A DNA stretch of 59,573 nucleotides from an uncultured Prevotellaceae bacterium (GCA_902770635.1 CACXTX010000016.1:1-59573), one strand, 5' to 3'. Numbered from the stretch's first letter, positions 41,705 to 51,565 are shown. Notes: generated by a model not told the origin, from the letters alone. Translations and numbers: made by a program.

Positions 41705-43609
41705 ATGTACACGAAAGACGAATTAGCAAAACTGCCTATCCCCGAATTGATGGAGATAGCCAATGAATTAGGCGTAAAAGTTTCTCAGGATGACGAGTTG
41801 GAAACGGTTATCTACGCTATCTTAGACAAGGCTGCGGAGGACTCTGCAGCAGGAAAAACAGCCCCTAAGCGTAAACGTACACGCATTGCCAAGGACACCA
41901 GCAAGGTATATACCGTAAAGGGTAGCGATGGCGAGAAATTGGACGCGAAAGCTGTTAAGCCCGAAAAGAAAAAGTCGCTGGACTCGCTCTTTGCCGAGCA
42001 GGAGGCTGCCGAGGCTGCTGCTGTTGAACAAACTGCTGAGGATACCAAGCCGGAAGAGGAAAAGCCCGCGCCCAAGAAACGTGGACGCAAGTCGAAGAAG
42101 GAACTGGAGGAGATAGCTGCTGCCGAGGCTGCCAAGAAGGCGGAGGAAGAGGCCCAGAATCAGGAGGAGGCTCCTGTTGACGAGGCAATCGTTCCCGAGG
42201 CAGAGGAAACACTCGCACAGGAAGACGTAGATCCCACCCTGCTGAATCAGCTGCAGGAAAAGATGAGCGTACAGCATCAGGAGGCAGCACCCAACCTGGA
42301 TGGTGTCTGGGAGGGTGACCCCGGCGACGGTACTGACTTCATTCCTGTGGTTGACCTGCCCATCGAGGACGGTGCAGCCATTCCTACTCTCGACATGTTC
42401 GACCGTCCTGTTGTCCAGTCCCAAGAAACGATGGCTGGTGCTGACCGCCCTGCTTTCAATGTTCCCAACGGAACTGACAGATACGACTTCGACGACCTGA
42501 TTACAGGCAATGGTGTACTGGAAATCCTGCAGGACGGCTATGGGTTCCTGCGCTCCAGCGACTACAACTATCTGTCTTCTCCCGATGATATCTACGTCAG
42601 TCCTCAGCAAATCAAGCACTATGGATTGAAGACGGGCGATGTGGTTGACTGCACCGTGCGTCCTCCCCATGACAACGAGAAATACTTCGCCATGAGTACG
42701 GTGAACAGCATCAATGGACGTCAGCCGCAGGAAGTTCGCGACCGTGTGGCCTTCGAGCACCTCACGCCCCTCTTCCCCGACGAGAAATTCACCCTCTGTG
42801 GTGACAAGGCTACCACCAATCCTTCCGTTCGCATCGTGGACCTGTTCTCACCCATCGGTAAAGGTCAGCGCGCACTCATAGTCGCTCAGCCCAAGACGGG
42901 TAAGACCATTCTGATGAAGGACATTGCCAATGCCATTGCAGCCAACCACCCCGAGGCTTATATCATGATGCTGCTCATCGACGAGCGCCCTGAAGAGGTG
43001 ACCGACATGGCTCGTACCGTGAATGCCGAGGTCATAGCCTCTACCTTCGACGAGCCAGCAGACCGTCATGTGAAGATTGCTGGTATCGTATTGGAAAAGG
43101 CAAAGCGTATGGTAGAGTGTGGCCACGACGTCGTCATCTTCCTCGACTCTATCACCCGTCTGGCCCGTGCATACAACACGGTAGCCCCAGCCAGTGGCAA
43201 GGTGCTCACTGGTGGTGTGGATGCCAATGCCCTGCAGAAGCCCAAGCGCTTCTTCGGTGCTGCCCGTAACATCGAGGGAGGCGGTTCGCTGACCATCATT
43301 GCAACCGCTCTGACGGATACGGGTTCGAAGATGGACGAGGTCATCTTCGAGGAATTCAAGGGTACGGGTAACTCTGAGTTGCAACTCGACCGCATGCTGG
43401 CCAACAAGCGCATCTTCCCAGCTGTCAACCTGGTACAGAGCTCTACACGTCGTGATGACCTGTTGCAGGATCAGACCACACTCAACCGCATGTGGATCAT
43501 CCGCAAGTTCATAGCCGAGATGAACCCCATCGAAGCCATGAACACGGTTCACGACCGACTGGTTCAAACCCATTCCAACGAGGAGTTCCTGCTCAGCATG
43601 AACGGATAG
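41705..43609 (+). CDS. rho: Transcription termination factor Rho with long disordered N-terminal insert
   Basis: 634 residues from ATG 41705; the upstream ATG 41645 is in the leader. The N-terminus ([23 protein letters not shown]) is the Rho N-domain; residues of about 45-255 form a low-complexity, Ala/Glu/Lys-rich insert with an AT-hook-like [11 protein letters not shown]. The RNA-binding CSD follows ([22 protein letters not shown]), then the hexameric helicase core: Walker [34 protein letters not shown], and [22 protein letters not shown]. Rho ends untranslated transcripts. Bacteroides Rho proteins carry a similar disordered insert reported to aid condensate formation. Confidence 0.96.
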   Translation: MYTKDELAKLPIPELMEIANELGVKVSQDDELETVIYAILDKAAEDSAAGKTAPKRKRTRIAKDTSKVYTVKGSDGEKLDAKAVKPEKKKSLDSLFAEQEAAEAAAVEQTAEDTKPEEEKPAPKKRGRKSKKELEEIAAAEAAKKAEEEAQNQEEAPVDEAIVPEAEETLAQEDVDPTLLNQLQEKMSVQHQEAAPNLDGVWEGDPGDGTDFIPVVDLPIEDGAAIPTLDMFDRPVVQSQETMAGADRPAFNVPNGTDRYDFDDLITGNGVLEILQDGYGFLRSSDYNYLSSPDDIYVSPQQIKHYGLKTGDVVDCTVRPPHDNEKYFAMSTVNSINGRQPQEVRDRVAFEHLTPLFPDEKFTLCGDKATTNPSVRIVDLFSPIGKGQRALIVAQPKTGKTILMKDIANAIAANHPEAYIMMLLIDERPEEVTDMARTVNAEVIASTFDEPADRHVKIAGIVLEKAKRMVECGHDVVIFLDSITRLARAYNTVAPASGKVLTGGVDANALQKPKRFFGAARNIEGGGSLTIIATALTDTGSKMDEVIFEEFKGTGNSELQLDRMLANKRIFPAVNLVQSSTRRDDLLQDQTTLNRMWIIRKFIAEMNPIEAMNTVHDRLVQTHSNEEFLLSMNG

Positions 43610-43644
43610 GCGCTTCGCTAGTGAATAGTTAATAGTGAAGAGTA
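43610..43644 (+). repeat. CGCTTCGCTA box plus GTGAATAGT words between rho and rsmG
   Basis: GCGCTTCGCTA (43610-43620) starts right after the rho stop and is followed by GTGAATAGTTAATAGTGAAG words that end at the rsmG ATG. Confidence 0.8.
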
Positions 43645-44265
43645 ATGGACATCATCCTGAAATATTTTCCCCATCTCAGCGTCGGGCAACAGCAACAATT
43701 TGCTGCGCTTGACGCTTTGTATCGTGACTGGAACGCCAAGATCAACGTCATCTCCCGCAAGGATATCGACAACCTGTACGAACACCATGTGCTCCACTCG
43801 CTGGCTATCGCCAAGATGATTCAGTTCACACCAGGCACCAGCATACTGGACTTCGGCACAGGTGGCGGATTTCCAGGCATCCCCTTGGCCATCCTCTTCC
43901 CTGAATGTCAGTTCAAACTGATTGACGGAACAGGAAAGAAAATCCGCGTGGCACAAGAGGTCTGCAATGCCATCGGACTGAAAAACTGTCACCCAGAGCA
44001 CTTACGGGGCGAGGACGAGAAAGGCAAATATGACTTCGTTGTCAGTCGTGCGGTCATGCCCTTGCCCGACCTGATGAAGATTGTGCGCAAGAACATTTCC
44101 AAGGAACAGCATAACGCCCTGCCCAACGGAGTCATCTGCCTGAAAGGAGGTGACCTTCAGGCTGAGACCAACCCTTTCCGTCGCATTGTTGACACCGAGG
44201 AACTCAGCAGTTGGTTCAGCGAGGAATGGTTCAAGGAAAAACATTGCATCTATGTGCCTGTATAA
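43645..44265 (+). CDS. rsmG: 16S rRNA (guanine527-N7)-methyltransferase
   Basis: 206 residues. RsmG (GidB) methylates N7 of G527 in the 530 loop of 16S rRNA using S-adenosylmethionine; its loss can confer low-level streptomycin resistance in other bacteria. Motifs: WNAKINVISRKDIDNLYEHHVLHSL, the SAM-binding ILDFGTGGGFPGIPLAI, FKLIDGTGKKIRVAQ and the VVSRAVMPLPDLMKI segment. It follows rho by 35 bp, all box and word array, so the two are probably one transcript. Confidence 0.95.
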   Translation: MDIILKYFPHLSVGQQQQFAALDALYRDWNAKINVISRKDIDNLYEHHVLHSLAIAKMIQFTPGTSILDFGTGGGFPGIPLAILFPECQFKLIDGTGKKIRVAQEVCNAIGLKNCHPEHLRGEDEKGKYDFVVSRAVMPLPDLMKIVRKNISKEQHNALPNGVICLKGGDLQAETNPFRRIVDTEELSSWFSEEWFKEKHCIYVPV

Positions 44266-44268
44266 ATA

Positions 44269-44316
44269 GAGGTGAGAGGTGAGAGGTGAGAGATTAGTGT
44301 TAAGGTTAAGGTTAAA
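44269..44316 (+). repeat. GAGGTGA and GTTAAG word arrays between rsmG and the MBL gene
   Basis: Three GAGGTGA words (44271-44291), a short link, then three GTTAAG words (44301-44317), ending a few bases before the ATG at 44320. The array fills nearly the whole gap. Confidence 0.75.
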
Positions 44317-44319
44317 ACA

Positions 44320-44967
44320 ATGATTCAGATTAAGCGTTTTATATGCAACCCGCTGCAGGAGAACTGCTATGTGGTAAGCGATGACACCCAGGAATGTGTC
44401 ATCATCGACTGTGGGGCTTTCTTTCAGGCTGAGAAAGATGCCCTGATCAACTATATCCGCAATGAGCACCTTCAACCCGTCCATCTCATAGCCACTCATG
44501 GACATATAGACCACAACTTCGGCAATACGGCTCTTTTCAACGCATTTGCCTTGAAGGTCGAGATATGCGGTGAGGATGCCAACCTGATAGAACACCTTAA
44601 CGAACAGGCTGCCGACCTCTTGGGCCTACAGATAGAACCCAGCGAGGCGCAAGTGGGCCGTTGGTTGAAGCATGAAGACACCATCACTTTCGGCCATCAT
44701 ACGCTGAAAGTGCTGCAGACACCGGGTCATACCCCTGGCTCTGCCCTGATTTATTGCGAAGAAGAGAACACCTGTTTCTCGGGCGACACCCTGTTTCGCA
44801 TGAGCATCGGGCGTACCGACCTCGAAGGAGGAAATTGGGCACAAATGGAGCAGAGCCTTACCCACATCGTCTCCAAACTACCTAAAGAAACAATCGTGCT
44901 CTCAGGACATGGTCCTCAAAGCACGATTGAAGATGAGTTGATGTACAATCCCTATCTACGGGGTTAA
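44320..44967 (+). CDS. MBL-fold metallo-hydrolase (glyoxalase II-like)
   Basis: 215 residues. The metal motif is THGHIDHNFG (HxHxDH), followed by the His in LQTPGHTPGSALI, Asp in CFSGDTLFR and His in VLSGHGPQSTIEDEL. Length and the MIQIKRFICNPLQENCYVVSD start match the YcbL-type/hydroxyacylglutathione hydrolase-like group. It likely cleaves a thioester or similar small substrate; the true substrate is unknown. It ends with a 4-bp convergent overlap with the GHL10 gene. Confidence 0.9.
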   Translation: MIQIKRFICNPLQENCYVVSDDTQECVIIDCGAFFQAEKDALINYIRNEHLQPVHLIATHGHIDHNFGNTALFNAFALKVEICGEDANLIEHLNEQAADLLGLQIEPSEAQVGRWLKHEDTITFGHHTLKVLQTPGHTPGSALIYCEEENTCFSGDTLFRMSIGRTDLEGGNWAQMEQSLTHIVSKLPKETIVLSGHGPQSTIEDELMYNPYLRG

Positions 44968-46421
44968 TACTTCACCTTCACTTTCTTGTAACTGCTCTCG
45001 TTCTGCATACGGTCGAGGGCAGTTACTGCGTATGTCACCTTGCTACCCCACTCTTCCCTAGGCAGTTCGTAGTGTGTATCGTTGGTAATGGTGACCAGTT
45101 TCGTCACATCGTTTATATCTACCTTGTCGCCAGGTCCGAAGCGGTAGATGGCATAACCTGCTGCAGCATCCTTCCAGCCTTCGCCCTTCGGAGCGGTCCA
45201 GAAGAGCACTTTCTGGCCTTCAATGTCTATCACCTGCACCTTTCTGGGTTTCTTGGGTGCCTTGTTGTCTATATGCTTCATGACTGGCTGTAAGGCAGGA
45301 TAGCGCCAATAGACATTCCTCAGTTGGGTGCCATAGTTGCCCACATTATCTACAGCAGCCTTCGCATACCACAGCACCGTGCCTTGTATGTTGGGCAGTT
45401 CTGCGTGCATGTTCATCTTCTGCTCCATCTGGTTGAACTTGGCCGTGCGCTCTATATCCTCTCCTATCACCAAGGTGGTCTTCGTACAATGCTTGTTCCA
45501 CCAGTTCATCAGCTCTGCATAGTCGGCTGCCTTGTTGCCTATCTCCCAGTAAATCTGGGGTACGCAATAGTCCACCCAACCATTCTTCACCCACAACAGC
45601 ACGTCAGCATACAACTGGTCATAGTTCTGCAGGCCATTCGTCTGACTGCCATTGGGATCATTCTTCACATTACGATAGATGCCGAAGGGCGACACGCCGA
45701 ACTTCACCCAAGGCTTCACCGTCCTGATGGTAGCCCACAGCTGTTCGATAAACAGGTTCACATTGTTTCTGCGCCAGTCGCCTATATCGGTAAATCCCTG
45801 GTTATTTGCCCGGAAAAAGGCATTATCGGGAATAGGAATGCCTGGTGTAGGATAGGGATAGAAATAATCGTCTATATGCAAGCCATCTACATCGTAACGT
45901 TCCAAGATATCCGTCACAACCTGACAGATATAGTCACGATTCTCCTTCAGCGCAGGATTAAGCAGTGTCAACCCGTCATATTCAAAGCAACGCTCAGGAT
46001 GCTGGCTAACCACATGATTGCTCGCATTGGCATGAGCCACCTTGGTCTTTGCACGATAGGGATTGATCCACGCATGCAGCTCCATACCTCGCTTGTGACT
46101 CTGTTCTATCATCCAGGCCAATGGATCCCAATAGGGTCGCGGAGCCACACCTTGTTGACCTGTCAGATAATAGCTCCAAGGCTCATACTTACTCTCATAC
46201 AGGGCATCACATTCCGGACGCACCTGGAAGATGATGACGTTACATCCATCTTTCTGTAACTCGTCCAACTGGTAACTCAGTGTCTTCTGCATAGCCTCAG
46301 TGCCAATGCCTCTGAACTGTCCGTTCACACACTGTATCCAGGCTCCGCGGAACTCACGTTTAGGCTGTGCTGTCATCACCATGGCCAGCATCAGACTTAT
46401 TAAAAGCAGGGTTTTACGCAT
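44964..46421 (-). CDS. Secreted family 10-like glycosyl hydrolase (GHL10)
   Basis: 485 residues from ATG 46421, which begins the signal peptide MRKTLLLISLMLAMVMTAQP; the earlier ATG 46448 lies inside metH. The catalytic region has KREFRGAWIQCVNG, NVIIFQVRPECDALYESKYEPWS, MELHAWINPYRAK, DGLHIDDYFYPYPTPG and VKFGVSPFGIYRN, typical of the GHL10/DUF187 TIM barrel. A fibronectin-like C-terminal part (VQVIDIEGQKVLFWTAPKGEGWKDAA) follows. A periplasmic or surface glycosidase, possibly acting on denuded peptidoglycan glycan as reported for relatives. It starts 5 bp after metH. Confidence 0.88.
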   Translation of the reverse strand: MRKTLLLISLMLAMVMTAQPKREFRGAWIQCVNGQFRGIGTEAMQKTLSYQLDELQKDGCNVIIFQVRPECDALYESKYEPWSYYLTGQQGVAPRPYWDPLAWMIEQSHKRGMELHAWINPYRAKTKVAHANASNHVVSQHPERCFEYDGLTLLNPALKENRDYICQVVTDILERYDVDGLHIDDYFYPYPTPGIPIPDNAFFRANNQGFTDIGDWRRNNVNLFIEQLWATIRTVKPWVKFGVSPFGIYRNVKNDPNGSQTNGLQNYDQLYADVLLWVKNGWVDYCVPQIYWEIGNKAADYAELMNWWNKHCTKTTLVIGEDIERTAKFNQMEQKMNMHAELPNIQGTVLWYAKAAVDNVGNYGTQLRNVYWRYPALQPVMKHIDNKAPKKPRKVQVIDIEGQKVLFWTAPKGEGWKDAAAGYAIYRFGPGDKVDINDVTKLVTITNDTHYELPREEWGSKVTYAVTALDRMQNESSYKKVKVKY

Positions 46422-46426
46422 ATTCT

Positions 46427-49138
46427 TTATGATTTTGATTCTTCCCATAAGTTTGGTTTCTTCTTTCTCGCCTCGTCCAACGACAACAATTGCTGCTGTT
46501 CCGTCTCATAGGCTTCACGCAGATGCTCATATTTGGCATCCAGTTCCTTTTCCATTTGTTTTTCTTCCTCCTTGTTCATCAGCTTGGCAGCTACCAATGC
46601 GTTCTGCGATGCGTCTTTCATCCATACCACAGGACCACCATAGACCGGTGCTATCTTGAGGGCTACATGCAGTTCACTCGTGGTCGCACCACCTATCATG
46701 ATAGGAATGTCAAGTCCAGCTCGATGCATCTCGTGCGCCACATTTACCATTTCCTCAAGAGACGGGGTGATAAGTCCTGACAGTCCTATCATATCTACTT
46801 GCTCTTCCTTCGCCTTACGCACTATCTGCTCTGAGGGTACCATGACACCCATGTCAATTACCTCATAGTTATTGCAGGCCAAAATGACACTGACAATGTT
46901 CTTGCCGATGTCATGCACATCGCCTTTCACAGTGGCAAGCAACACTTTTCCTGCCTTCTTGGCACCTTCCGACTGCTCGGCCTCAATATAGGGTTGCAGG
47001 ATAGCCACTGCCTGTTTCATGGTTCTGGCAGTCTTGACCACCTGGGGCAGGAACATCTTTCCTGCACCAAACAGTTCACCAACCTGGTTCATACCTGTCA
47101 TCAGCGGACCTTCTATGATGTTCACTGCCTTGGGATATTTTCGCAATGCCTCTTCCAGGTCTTCCTGCAGGTAGTCACCCACCCCTTTTATCAGGGCTTG
47201 CTGCAGGCGTTCCTCCACAGAACCTGTTCTATTTTCATTGGGGCGAGAAGGCTGAACAGCATCACCAGACTTGTTATGATCAACAGCTAATTCTGCTGCC
47301 AATGCAATAAGACGTTCAGCCGCATCGGGCTTTCGGTTCAGGATGACATCCTCAATGATGTCAAGCTGATTTTGGGGGATGTCCGTATAAAGTACTTTGG
47401 TAGCCGGATTCACAATACCGAAGTCCATGCCTGCCTGTATGGCATGATAGAGGAACACGGCATGCATGGCCTCGCGGATATAGTTGTTACCTCGGAACGA
47501 GAACGAGAGATTGCTCACACCACCACTGACATGTGCTCCTGGCAGGTTCTTTCTGATCCATTCCGTAGCCTTGATAAAGTCTGCTGCATAGGCATCGTGT
47601 TCTGGCATTCCCGTAGCCACAGCCAGGATATTGGGGTCGAAGATAATATCCAGCGGATTCATTCCAACCTGCTGGGTTAGAATACGATATGCCCTCTCTG
47701 CTATTTCTATTCTCCGCTCGTAGCTCGTTGCCTGACCTTCTTCGTCAAAGCACATCACCACCACGGCAGAACCATATCTTTTCACATCCCTGGCATGCTT
47801 CACAAACACCTCCTCGCCTTCTTTCAGCGAGATACTGTTCACGATGCTCTTGCCCTGCACACATTTCAATCCACTGACGATCACGTCCCAGTCTGACGAG
47901 TCCAGCATGACTGGCACTGATGCGATATCTGGCTCAGCAGCTATCCTATTCAGGAAGTTGACCATTTCCTGCTGGGCATCCAACAATCCGTCGTCCATAT
48001 TGATGTCTATCACCAGGGCCCCGTCAGCCACCTGCTTACGGGCTATGCTGATGGCTTCGTCGTATTGTTTCTCCTTCACCAGTCGGAGGAATTTCCGCGA
48101 GCCCGCCACATTACAGCGTTCTCCAACATTCACGAAATGAACATCCTTGGTGACATCCAGCAGGTCAAGACCACTCAACCACATCGTGTCTGGCTTCTCC
48201 ACAGGTTTCCTGGGCTTCTTGCCTTCCACCAGTGTCTGGTATTTCTCAATGAAATGGTCGTCTGTACCGCAACAGCCCCCTATGATATTCACTAGACCTT
48301 CCTCAACCATCTGTCCCATCTGAGGTGCCATACTTTCCGCAGTCTCGTCATAGAGTCCCATCGCGTTTGGCAGACCAGCATTGGGATAGGCACTTATATA
48401 ATAAGGTGCCTTCCGTGCCAACTGACGTAAAAAAGGCAGCATCTGTTTCGCACCAAACGAACAATTCAGTCCTATGCTGAAGATGGGATAGGTGCTCACA
48501 CTCGCCAACACAGCTTCCAGTGTCTGTCCACTCAGTGTCCTACCCGCCAGATCACTCACCGTGACACTCAACATCAGGGGTAAGTTCCTACCCTGCTTCT
48601 TCATGGCCTCCATCGAGGCATCGATAGCCACCTTCGCATTCAGCGTGTCGAAGATGGTCTCTATCAGCAGGGCATCCGCCCCACCCGATATTAAGGCATC
48701 AGCTTCTTCATAATAGGCATCCCACAGCTCATCGTAGGTCAGGTCTCTCTGGGCAGGATTGCTCACGTCAGGCGACATCGAGCAGGTCTTATTCGTAGGA
48801 CCTATAGAGCCTGCCACAAAGCGGGGTTTCTCGGGGGTGCTGAACGCATCTGCACACTGTCTGGCAATCTTTGCCCCCATAAAAGCCATCTCACGTGCCT
48901 TGTCTTCCAAATGGTAGTCAGACTGTGAGATCCTTTGGGCACTGAACGTATTGGTCGTGATGATATCAGCGCCTGCCTTCAGGTATCTGCAGTGTATGTC
49001 TTTGATGAGTTCAGGATTTGTCAGGTTCAACTCGTCTGAGTTCCCTGTCTTTCCCGTCAATTCACCTATCATAGTGCCCATGGCACCGTCAAGAATGAGT
49101 ATTCTTTCCTTCGCTAAGTCTTCCAGTGTCGTTATCAT
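46427..49138 (-). CDS. metH: Cobalamin-dependent methionine synthase lacking the activation domain
   Basis: 903 residues; the E. coli enzyme has 1227. The homocysteine domain (1-320) has [10 protein letters not shown] and zinc cysteines in GLNCSFGA and GGCCGTDD. The pterin domain (about 335-600) has [16 protein letters not shown]. The helical cap (640-725) and cobalamin domain follow, with the B12-ligating His742 in [10 protein letters not shown] and the [12 protein letters not shown] loop. It ends with a Lys/Glu-rich helix; the SAM-binding reactivation domain is absent, so reactivation needs another protein. Its ATG overlaps the smpB stop (ATGA). No cobalamin riboswitch is seen in the operon leader. 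Confidence 0.95.
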   Translation of the reverse strand: MITTLEDLAKERILILDGAMGTMIGELTGKTGNSDELNLTNPELIKDIHCRYLKAGADIITTNTFSAQRISQSDYHLEDKAREMAFMGAKIARQCADAFSTPEKPRFVAGSIGPTNKTCSMSPDVSNPAQRDLTYDELWDAYYEEADALISGGADALLIETIFDTLNAKVAIDASMEAMKKQGRNLPLMLSVTVSDLAGRTLSGQTLEAVLASVSTYPIFSIGLNCSFGAKQMLPFLRQLARKAPYYISAYPNAGLPNAMGLYDETAESMAPQMGQMVEEGLVNIIGGCCGTDDHFIEKYQTLVEGKKPRKPVEKPDTMWLSGLDLLDVTKDVHFVNVGERCNVAGSRKFLRLVKEKQYDEAISIARKQVADGALVIDINMDDGLLDAQQEMVNFLNRIAAEPDIASVPVMLDSSDWDVIVSGLKCVQGKSIVNSISLKEGEEVFVKHARDVKRYGSAVVVMCFDEEGQATSYERRIEIAERAYRILTQQVGMNPLDIIFDPNILAVATGMPEHDAYAADFIKATEWIRKNLPGAHVSGGVSNLSFSFRGNNYIREAMHAVFLYHAIQAGMDFGIVNPATKVLYTDIPQNQLDIIEDVILNRKPDAAERLIALAAELAVDHNKSGDAVQPSRPNENRTGSVEERLQQALIKGVGDYLQEDLEEALRKYPKAVNIIEGPLMTGMNQVGELFGAGKMFLPQVVKTARTMKQAVAILQPYIEAEQSEGAKKAGKVLLATVKGDVHDIGKNIVSVILACNNYEVIDMGVMVPSEQIVRKAKEEQVDMIGLSGLITPSLEEMVNVAHEMHRAGLDIPIMIGGATTSELHVALKIAPVYGGPVVWMKDASQNALVAAKLMNKEEEKQMEKELDAKYEHLREAYETEQQQLLSLDEARKKKPNLWEESKS

Positions 49139-49617
49139 CTGTAAACCTTCATGGCACGATCCATCTCGCGCTTGTCTTCCTTTTCCTTTAAGGTCTGACG
49201 CTTGTCAAACTCCTTCTTACCCTTACACAATGCGATATCCATCTTTGCCCTGCCTTTGGGGTCTATGAACACCAGCAGGGGAACGATGGTATAACCGGTC
49301 TGTTTCGTTGCTGCAGCCAGCTTCTGAATCTCTTTCTTGGTCAACAGCAGTTTTCTGTCACGCTTCATCTCATGATTGTTGTACGAGCCATAGAAATAAG
49401 GTGATACGTTCATACCCTTCACCCACAGTTCCCCATTGGTGATGAAGCAATAGGTATCCACCAGACTGGCCTTTCCCAGTCGGATACTCTTGATTTCCGT
49501 ACCCGTCAGCACGATACCGGCGGTAAAGGTCTCTATGAAGAAATATTCAAAGGAGGCCTTCTTGTTTCTTATGTTTACAGGACTTTTCTTCCTGATCAGT
49601 TCTTCTTCCTTATTCAT
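49135..49617 (-). CDS. smpB: SsrA-binding protein SmpB
   Basis: 160 residues. SmpB binds tmRNA and places it in stalled ribosomes for trans-translation. Motifs: [50 protein letters not shown] and a basic C-terminal tail ([20 protein letters not shown]) that enters the mRNA channel. Its ATG overlaps the DMP19-like gene stop and its stop overlaps the metH ATG (both ATGA), so three genes are translationally coupled. The tmRNA gene is not in the window. Confidence 0.96.
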   Translation of the reverse strand: MNKEEELIRKKSPVNIRNKKASFEYFFIETFTAGIVLTGTEIKSIRLGKASLVDTYCFITNGELWVKGMNVSPYFYGSYNNHEMKRDRKLLLTKKEIQKLAAATKQTGYTIVPLLVFIDPKGRAKMDIALCKGKKEFDKRQTLKEKEDKREMDRAMKVYR

Positions 49618-50117
49618 TGAATCGTTGCGAATTTCTCTATGTTTTCGTCAATATAGCGAGCTATCTGCTCTGTCCATGTTTCTTCCTGCTCTACGAACTC
49701 GTCATCCAGGTCGTCAAACTCGGGAAACTGCTCAAAAAGTGCCATAAACTCATCGTCCGTACAGTCCTTTTCCAACGGTTCATGATACTTGACATACAAC
49801 GTATGCGCATCATACACCAGTTTCGACAGTTCTCTCATGCCCCATAACTTCAAGGCTTTAGCAAACGGGTTCTTGAAGATAAACGGGCCATAGCCATTGT
49901 GTATCAGTTGTACAAAACCACCGTCCATCACCTCTTCGTGCAGGATATCCCATGCCAGCAGGGTAATCTGGTCACTGTTCAACTCACCTAGCATTTCTGC
50001 TGTCAGTTCCCCGCCAATAGCATCCTTGATAGCCTGTATGAATACACCTACGAAGGCATCCATGCCCTCCCCTGCTGCTTGACGCAACACCTCGTCTTTT
50101 ATTGTCACTTCTTTCAT
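49614..50117 (-). CDS. DMP19/DUF4375-like protein
   Basis: 167 residues from ATG 50117, eight bases after the -7 box; the longer ORF from 50156 would cross the promoter. The sequence [20 protein letters not shown] followed by HNGYG, then an acidic C-terminus ([19 protein letters not shown]), resembles the DMP19/DUF4375 family, which includes a Neisseria DNA-mimic protein. The strong negative charge is consistent with that. It leads the operon with smpB, metH and the GHL10 gene. Function here unknown. Confidence 0.7.
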   Translation of the reverse strand: MKEVTIKDEVLRQAAGEGMDAFVGVFIQAIKDAIGGELTAEMLGELNSDQITLLAWDILHEEVMDGGFVQLIHNGYGPFIFKNPFAKALKLWGMRELSKLVYDAHTLYVKYHEPLEKDCTDDEFMALFEQFPEFDDLDDEFVEQEETWTEQIARYIDENIEKFATIQ

Positions 50118-50125
50118 AATCGCCG

Positions 50126-50157
50126 CAAAGTTACCTATAAAAAATGGGACTGCCAAA
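50126..50157 (-). promoter_or_regulatory. Promoter of the DMP19-smpB-metH operon
   Basis: Minus strand TTTG (50154-50157), exactly 20 bases, TAACTTTG (50126-50133), then eight bases to the ATG, giving a near-leaderless mRNA. The TTTG is in the loop of the hairpin 50141-50172. Confidence 0.78.
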
Positions 50158-50172
50158 CGTCAGCCCCATTTT
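50141..50172 (-). terminator. Terminator of ald overlapping the next promoter
   Basis: Minus strand AAAATGGGGCTG (50161-50172), loop ACGTTTGG, CAGTCCCATTTT (50141-50152), 12 bp with one G-U pair, then further T. It lies 70 bp after the ald stop. The block from GGGGCTGA to TAACTTTGC is nearly the same as at the ysxC promoter. Confidence 0.8.
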
Positions 50173-50179
50173 CTTCTCA

Positions 50180-50254
50180 CTATCAACTCTCAATTATCAA
50201 CTTTCAATTATCAACTTTCAATTATCAACTTTCAATTATCAACTAGCGAAGCGC
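50180..50254 (-). repeat. TTGATAATTGAAAG words with CGCTTCGCTA box at the end of ald
   Basis: On the minus strand GCGCTTCGCTAG (50243-50254) is followed by tandem TTGATAATTGAAAG words to 50180. The box lies in frame and provides the last residues ALR and the TAG stop of ald. Confidence 0.8.
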
Positions 50255-51346
50255 CTCCCATGGTAGTCCGAACACATCAGCCACAGCCTTATACACCACC
50301 TTGCCTTCAACGATGTTCAGTCCTTTGGCCAGTGCCTCATCATCTTGGCAGGCCTGCTGCCAACCCTTGTCAGCCAGTGCAATAGCATATCGCAAGGTGG
50401 CATTGGTCAGGGCCAGTGTCGAGGTGTTGGGCACAGCACCTGGAATATTCGCTACACAGTAGTGTACAATACCGTCCACAGTATATACGGGGTCACTATG
50501 GGTGGTGGGATGCGACGTCTCGAAACATCCGCCCTGGTCTATGGCGACATCCACCAGTACCGTTCCTGGTTCCATTATTTTCAGCATGTCGCGGGTAATC
50601 AGGTGGGGGGTCTTGTCACCAGGCACCAGCACACTGCCTATCACGATATCTACGTATGGCAACTGTTCCCTGATGTTATGCTCCGAAGAGTACAGCGTAT
50701 GCACATTGGCAGGGGTCTCGATATCCAACTGGCGCAGTCTTGGCAGCGAGATGTCTGTGATGGTCACTTCTGCGCCCAGTCCGGCAGCCATCAGGGCTGC
50801 GGCCTCGCCAACGACGCCACCACCCAGCACCAGTACGCGGGTAGGACTTACACCCGGCACACCACTAATCAGTTTTCCCTTGCCTCCTTTGGTTTTCTGC
50901 AGATAGTAGGCTCCGTTCAGGGTAGCCATTCTTCCTGCCACCTCACTCATGGGCTGCAACAGGGGCAACGTTCCGTTAGGCAGTTGTACCGTTTCGTAAG
51001 CCAGACAGACGGCTCCACTTTGCAGCATGGCTTCTGTCAGTTCTTTCTCGCAGGCGAAATGGAAATAGGTAAAGATCAGTTGTCCCTTTCTCACCAACTT
51101 GTATTCTGGCTCAATGGGCTCCTTCACCTTCACAATCATGTCGCATTCCCTGTACACATCGTCTATTCCGGGCAAGATACATGCACCAGCCTTCACGTAT
51201 TCTTCATCCGTGAAACCAGAACCCTCGCCAGCAGTATGCTGTACACATACCTGATGACCTCTTCTCGTCAGCTCTGCCACTCCTGCAGGGGTCATACCTA
51301 CGCGGTTCTCGTTGTTCTTAATCTCTTTGGGGATTCCTACTTTCAT
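50243..51346 (-). CDS. ald: Alanine dehydrogenase
   Basis: 367 residues from ATG 51346; the earlier start 51382 lies at the promoter. It converts L-alanine to pyruvate and ammonia with NAD+. Motifs: MKVGIPKEIKNNENRVGMTP, the catalytic Lys/His region VKVKEPIEPEYKLVRKGQLI and FTYFHFA, the Rossmann VLVLGGGVVGEAAALMAAGLGA, and VDVAIDQGGCFETSHPTTHSDP. The last three residues and stop come from a CGCTTCGCTA repeat box. A minus-strand TATATTTG (51380-51387) is the likely -7 box. Divergent from ruvC. Confidence 0.94.
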   Translation of the reverse strand: MKVGIPKEIKNNENRVGMTPAGVAELTRRGHQVCVQHTAGEGSGFTDEEYVKAGACILPGIDDVYRECDMIVKVKEPIEPEYKLVRKGQLIFTYFHFACEKELTEAMLQSGAVCLAYETVQLPNGTLPLLQPMSEVAGRMATLNGAYYLQKTKGGKGKLISGVPGVSPTRVLVLGGGVVGEAAALMAAGLGAEVTITDISLPRLRQLDIETPANVHTLYSSEHNIREQLPYVDIVIGSVLVPGDKTPHLITRDMLKIMEPGTVLVDVAIDQGGCFETSHPTTHSDPVYTVDGIVHYCVANIPGAVPNTSTLALTNATLRYAIALADKGWQQACQDDEALAKGLNIVEGKVVYKAVADVFGLPWEALR

Positions 51347-51379
51347 AAGTCTTTTGGCTTTTGTTAAACATTTACGTTG

Positions 51380-51387
51380 CAAATATA
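51380..51387 (-). promoter_or_regulatory. ald promoter -7 element
   Basis: Minus-strand TATATTTG 33 bp upstream of the ald ATG at 51346. No clear -33 partner. Confidence 0.5.
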
Positions 51388-51527
51388 CGAAAAATCCCGT
51401 TACGTTGTACGCTTTCTGCCCAATAATTATGCATATTTAAGTTTCACATTCACACCACCCATAAACTCATGTTGTCTCCTTTGATATAGAAGAAAATAAT
51501 GTATTCCACCATATTTATAATTAATTT

Positions 51528-51559
51528 TTTGGTGTTTTCCTCACTTATTCGTACCTTTG
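51528..51559 (+). promoter_or_regulatory. ruvC promoter
   Basis: TTTG (51528-51531), exactly 20 bases, TACCTTTG (51552-51559), then six bases to ATG 51566. Transcription should begin at or just before the ATG. Confidence 0.8.
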
Positions 51560-51565
51560 CAGACA

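Noticed and set aside
50118-50242. Cobalamin or SAM riboswitch controlling metH
   Set aside because: The operon leader is only a few nt and the space upstream is filled by a terminator hairpin and word array; no riboswitch core is visible.
51557-51565. TTG start extending ruvC to 191 residues
   Set aside because: The codon is part of the TACCTTTG promoter element.
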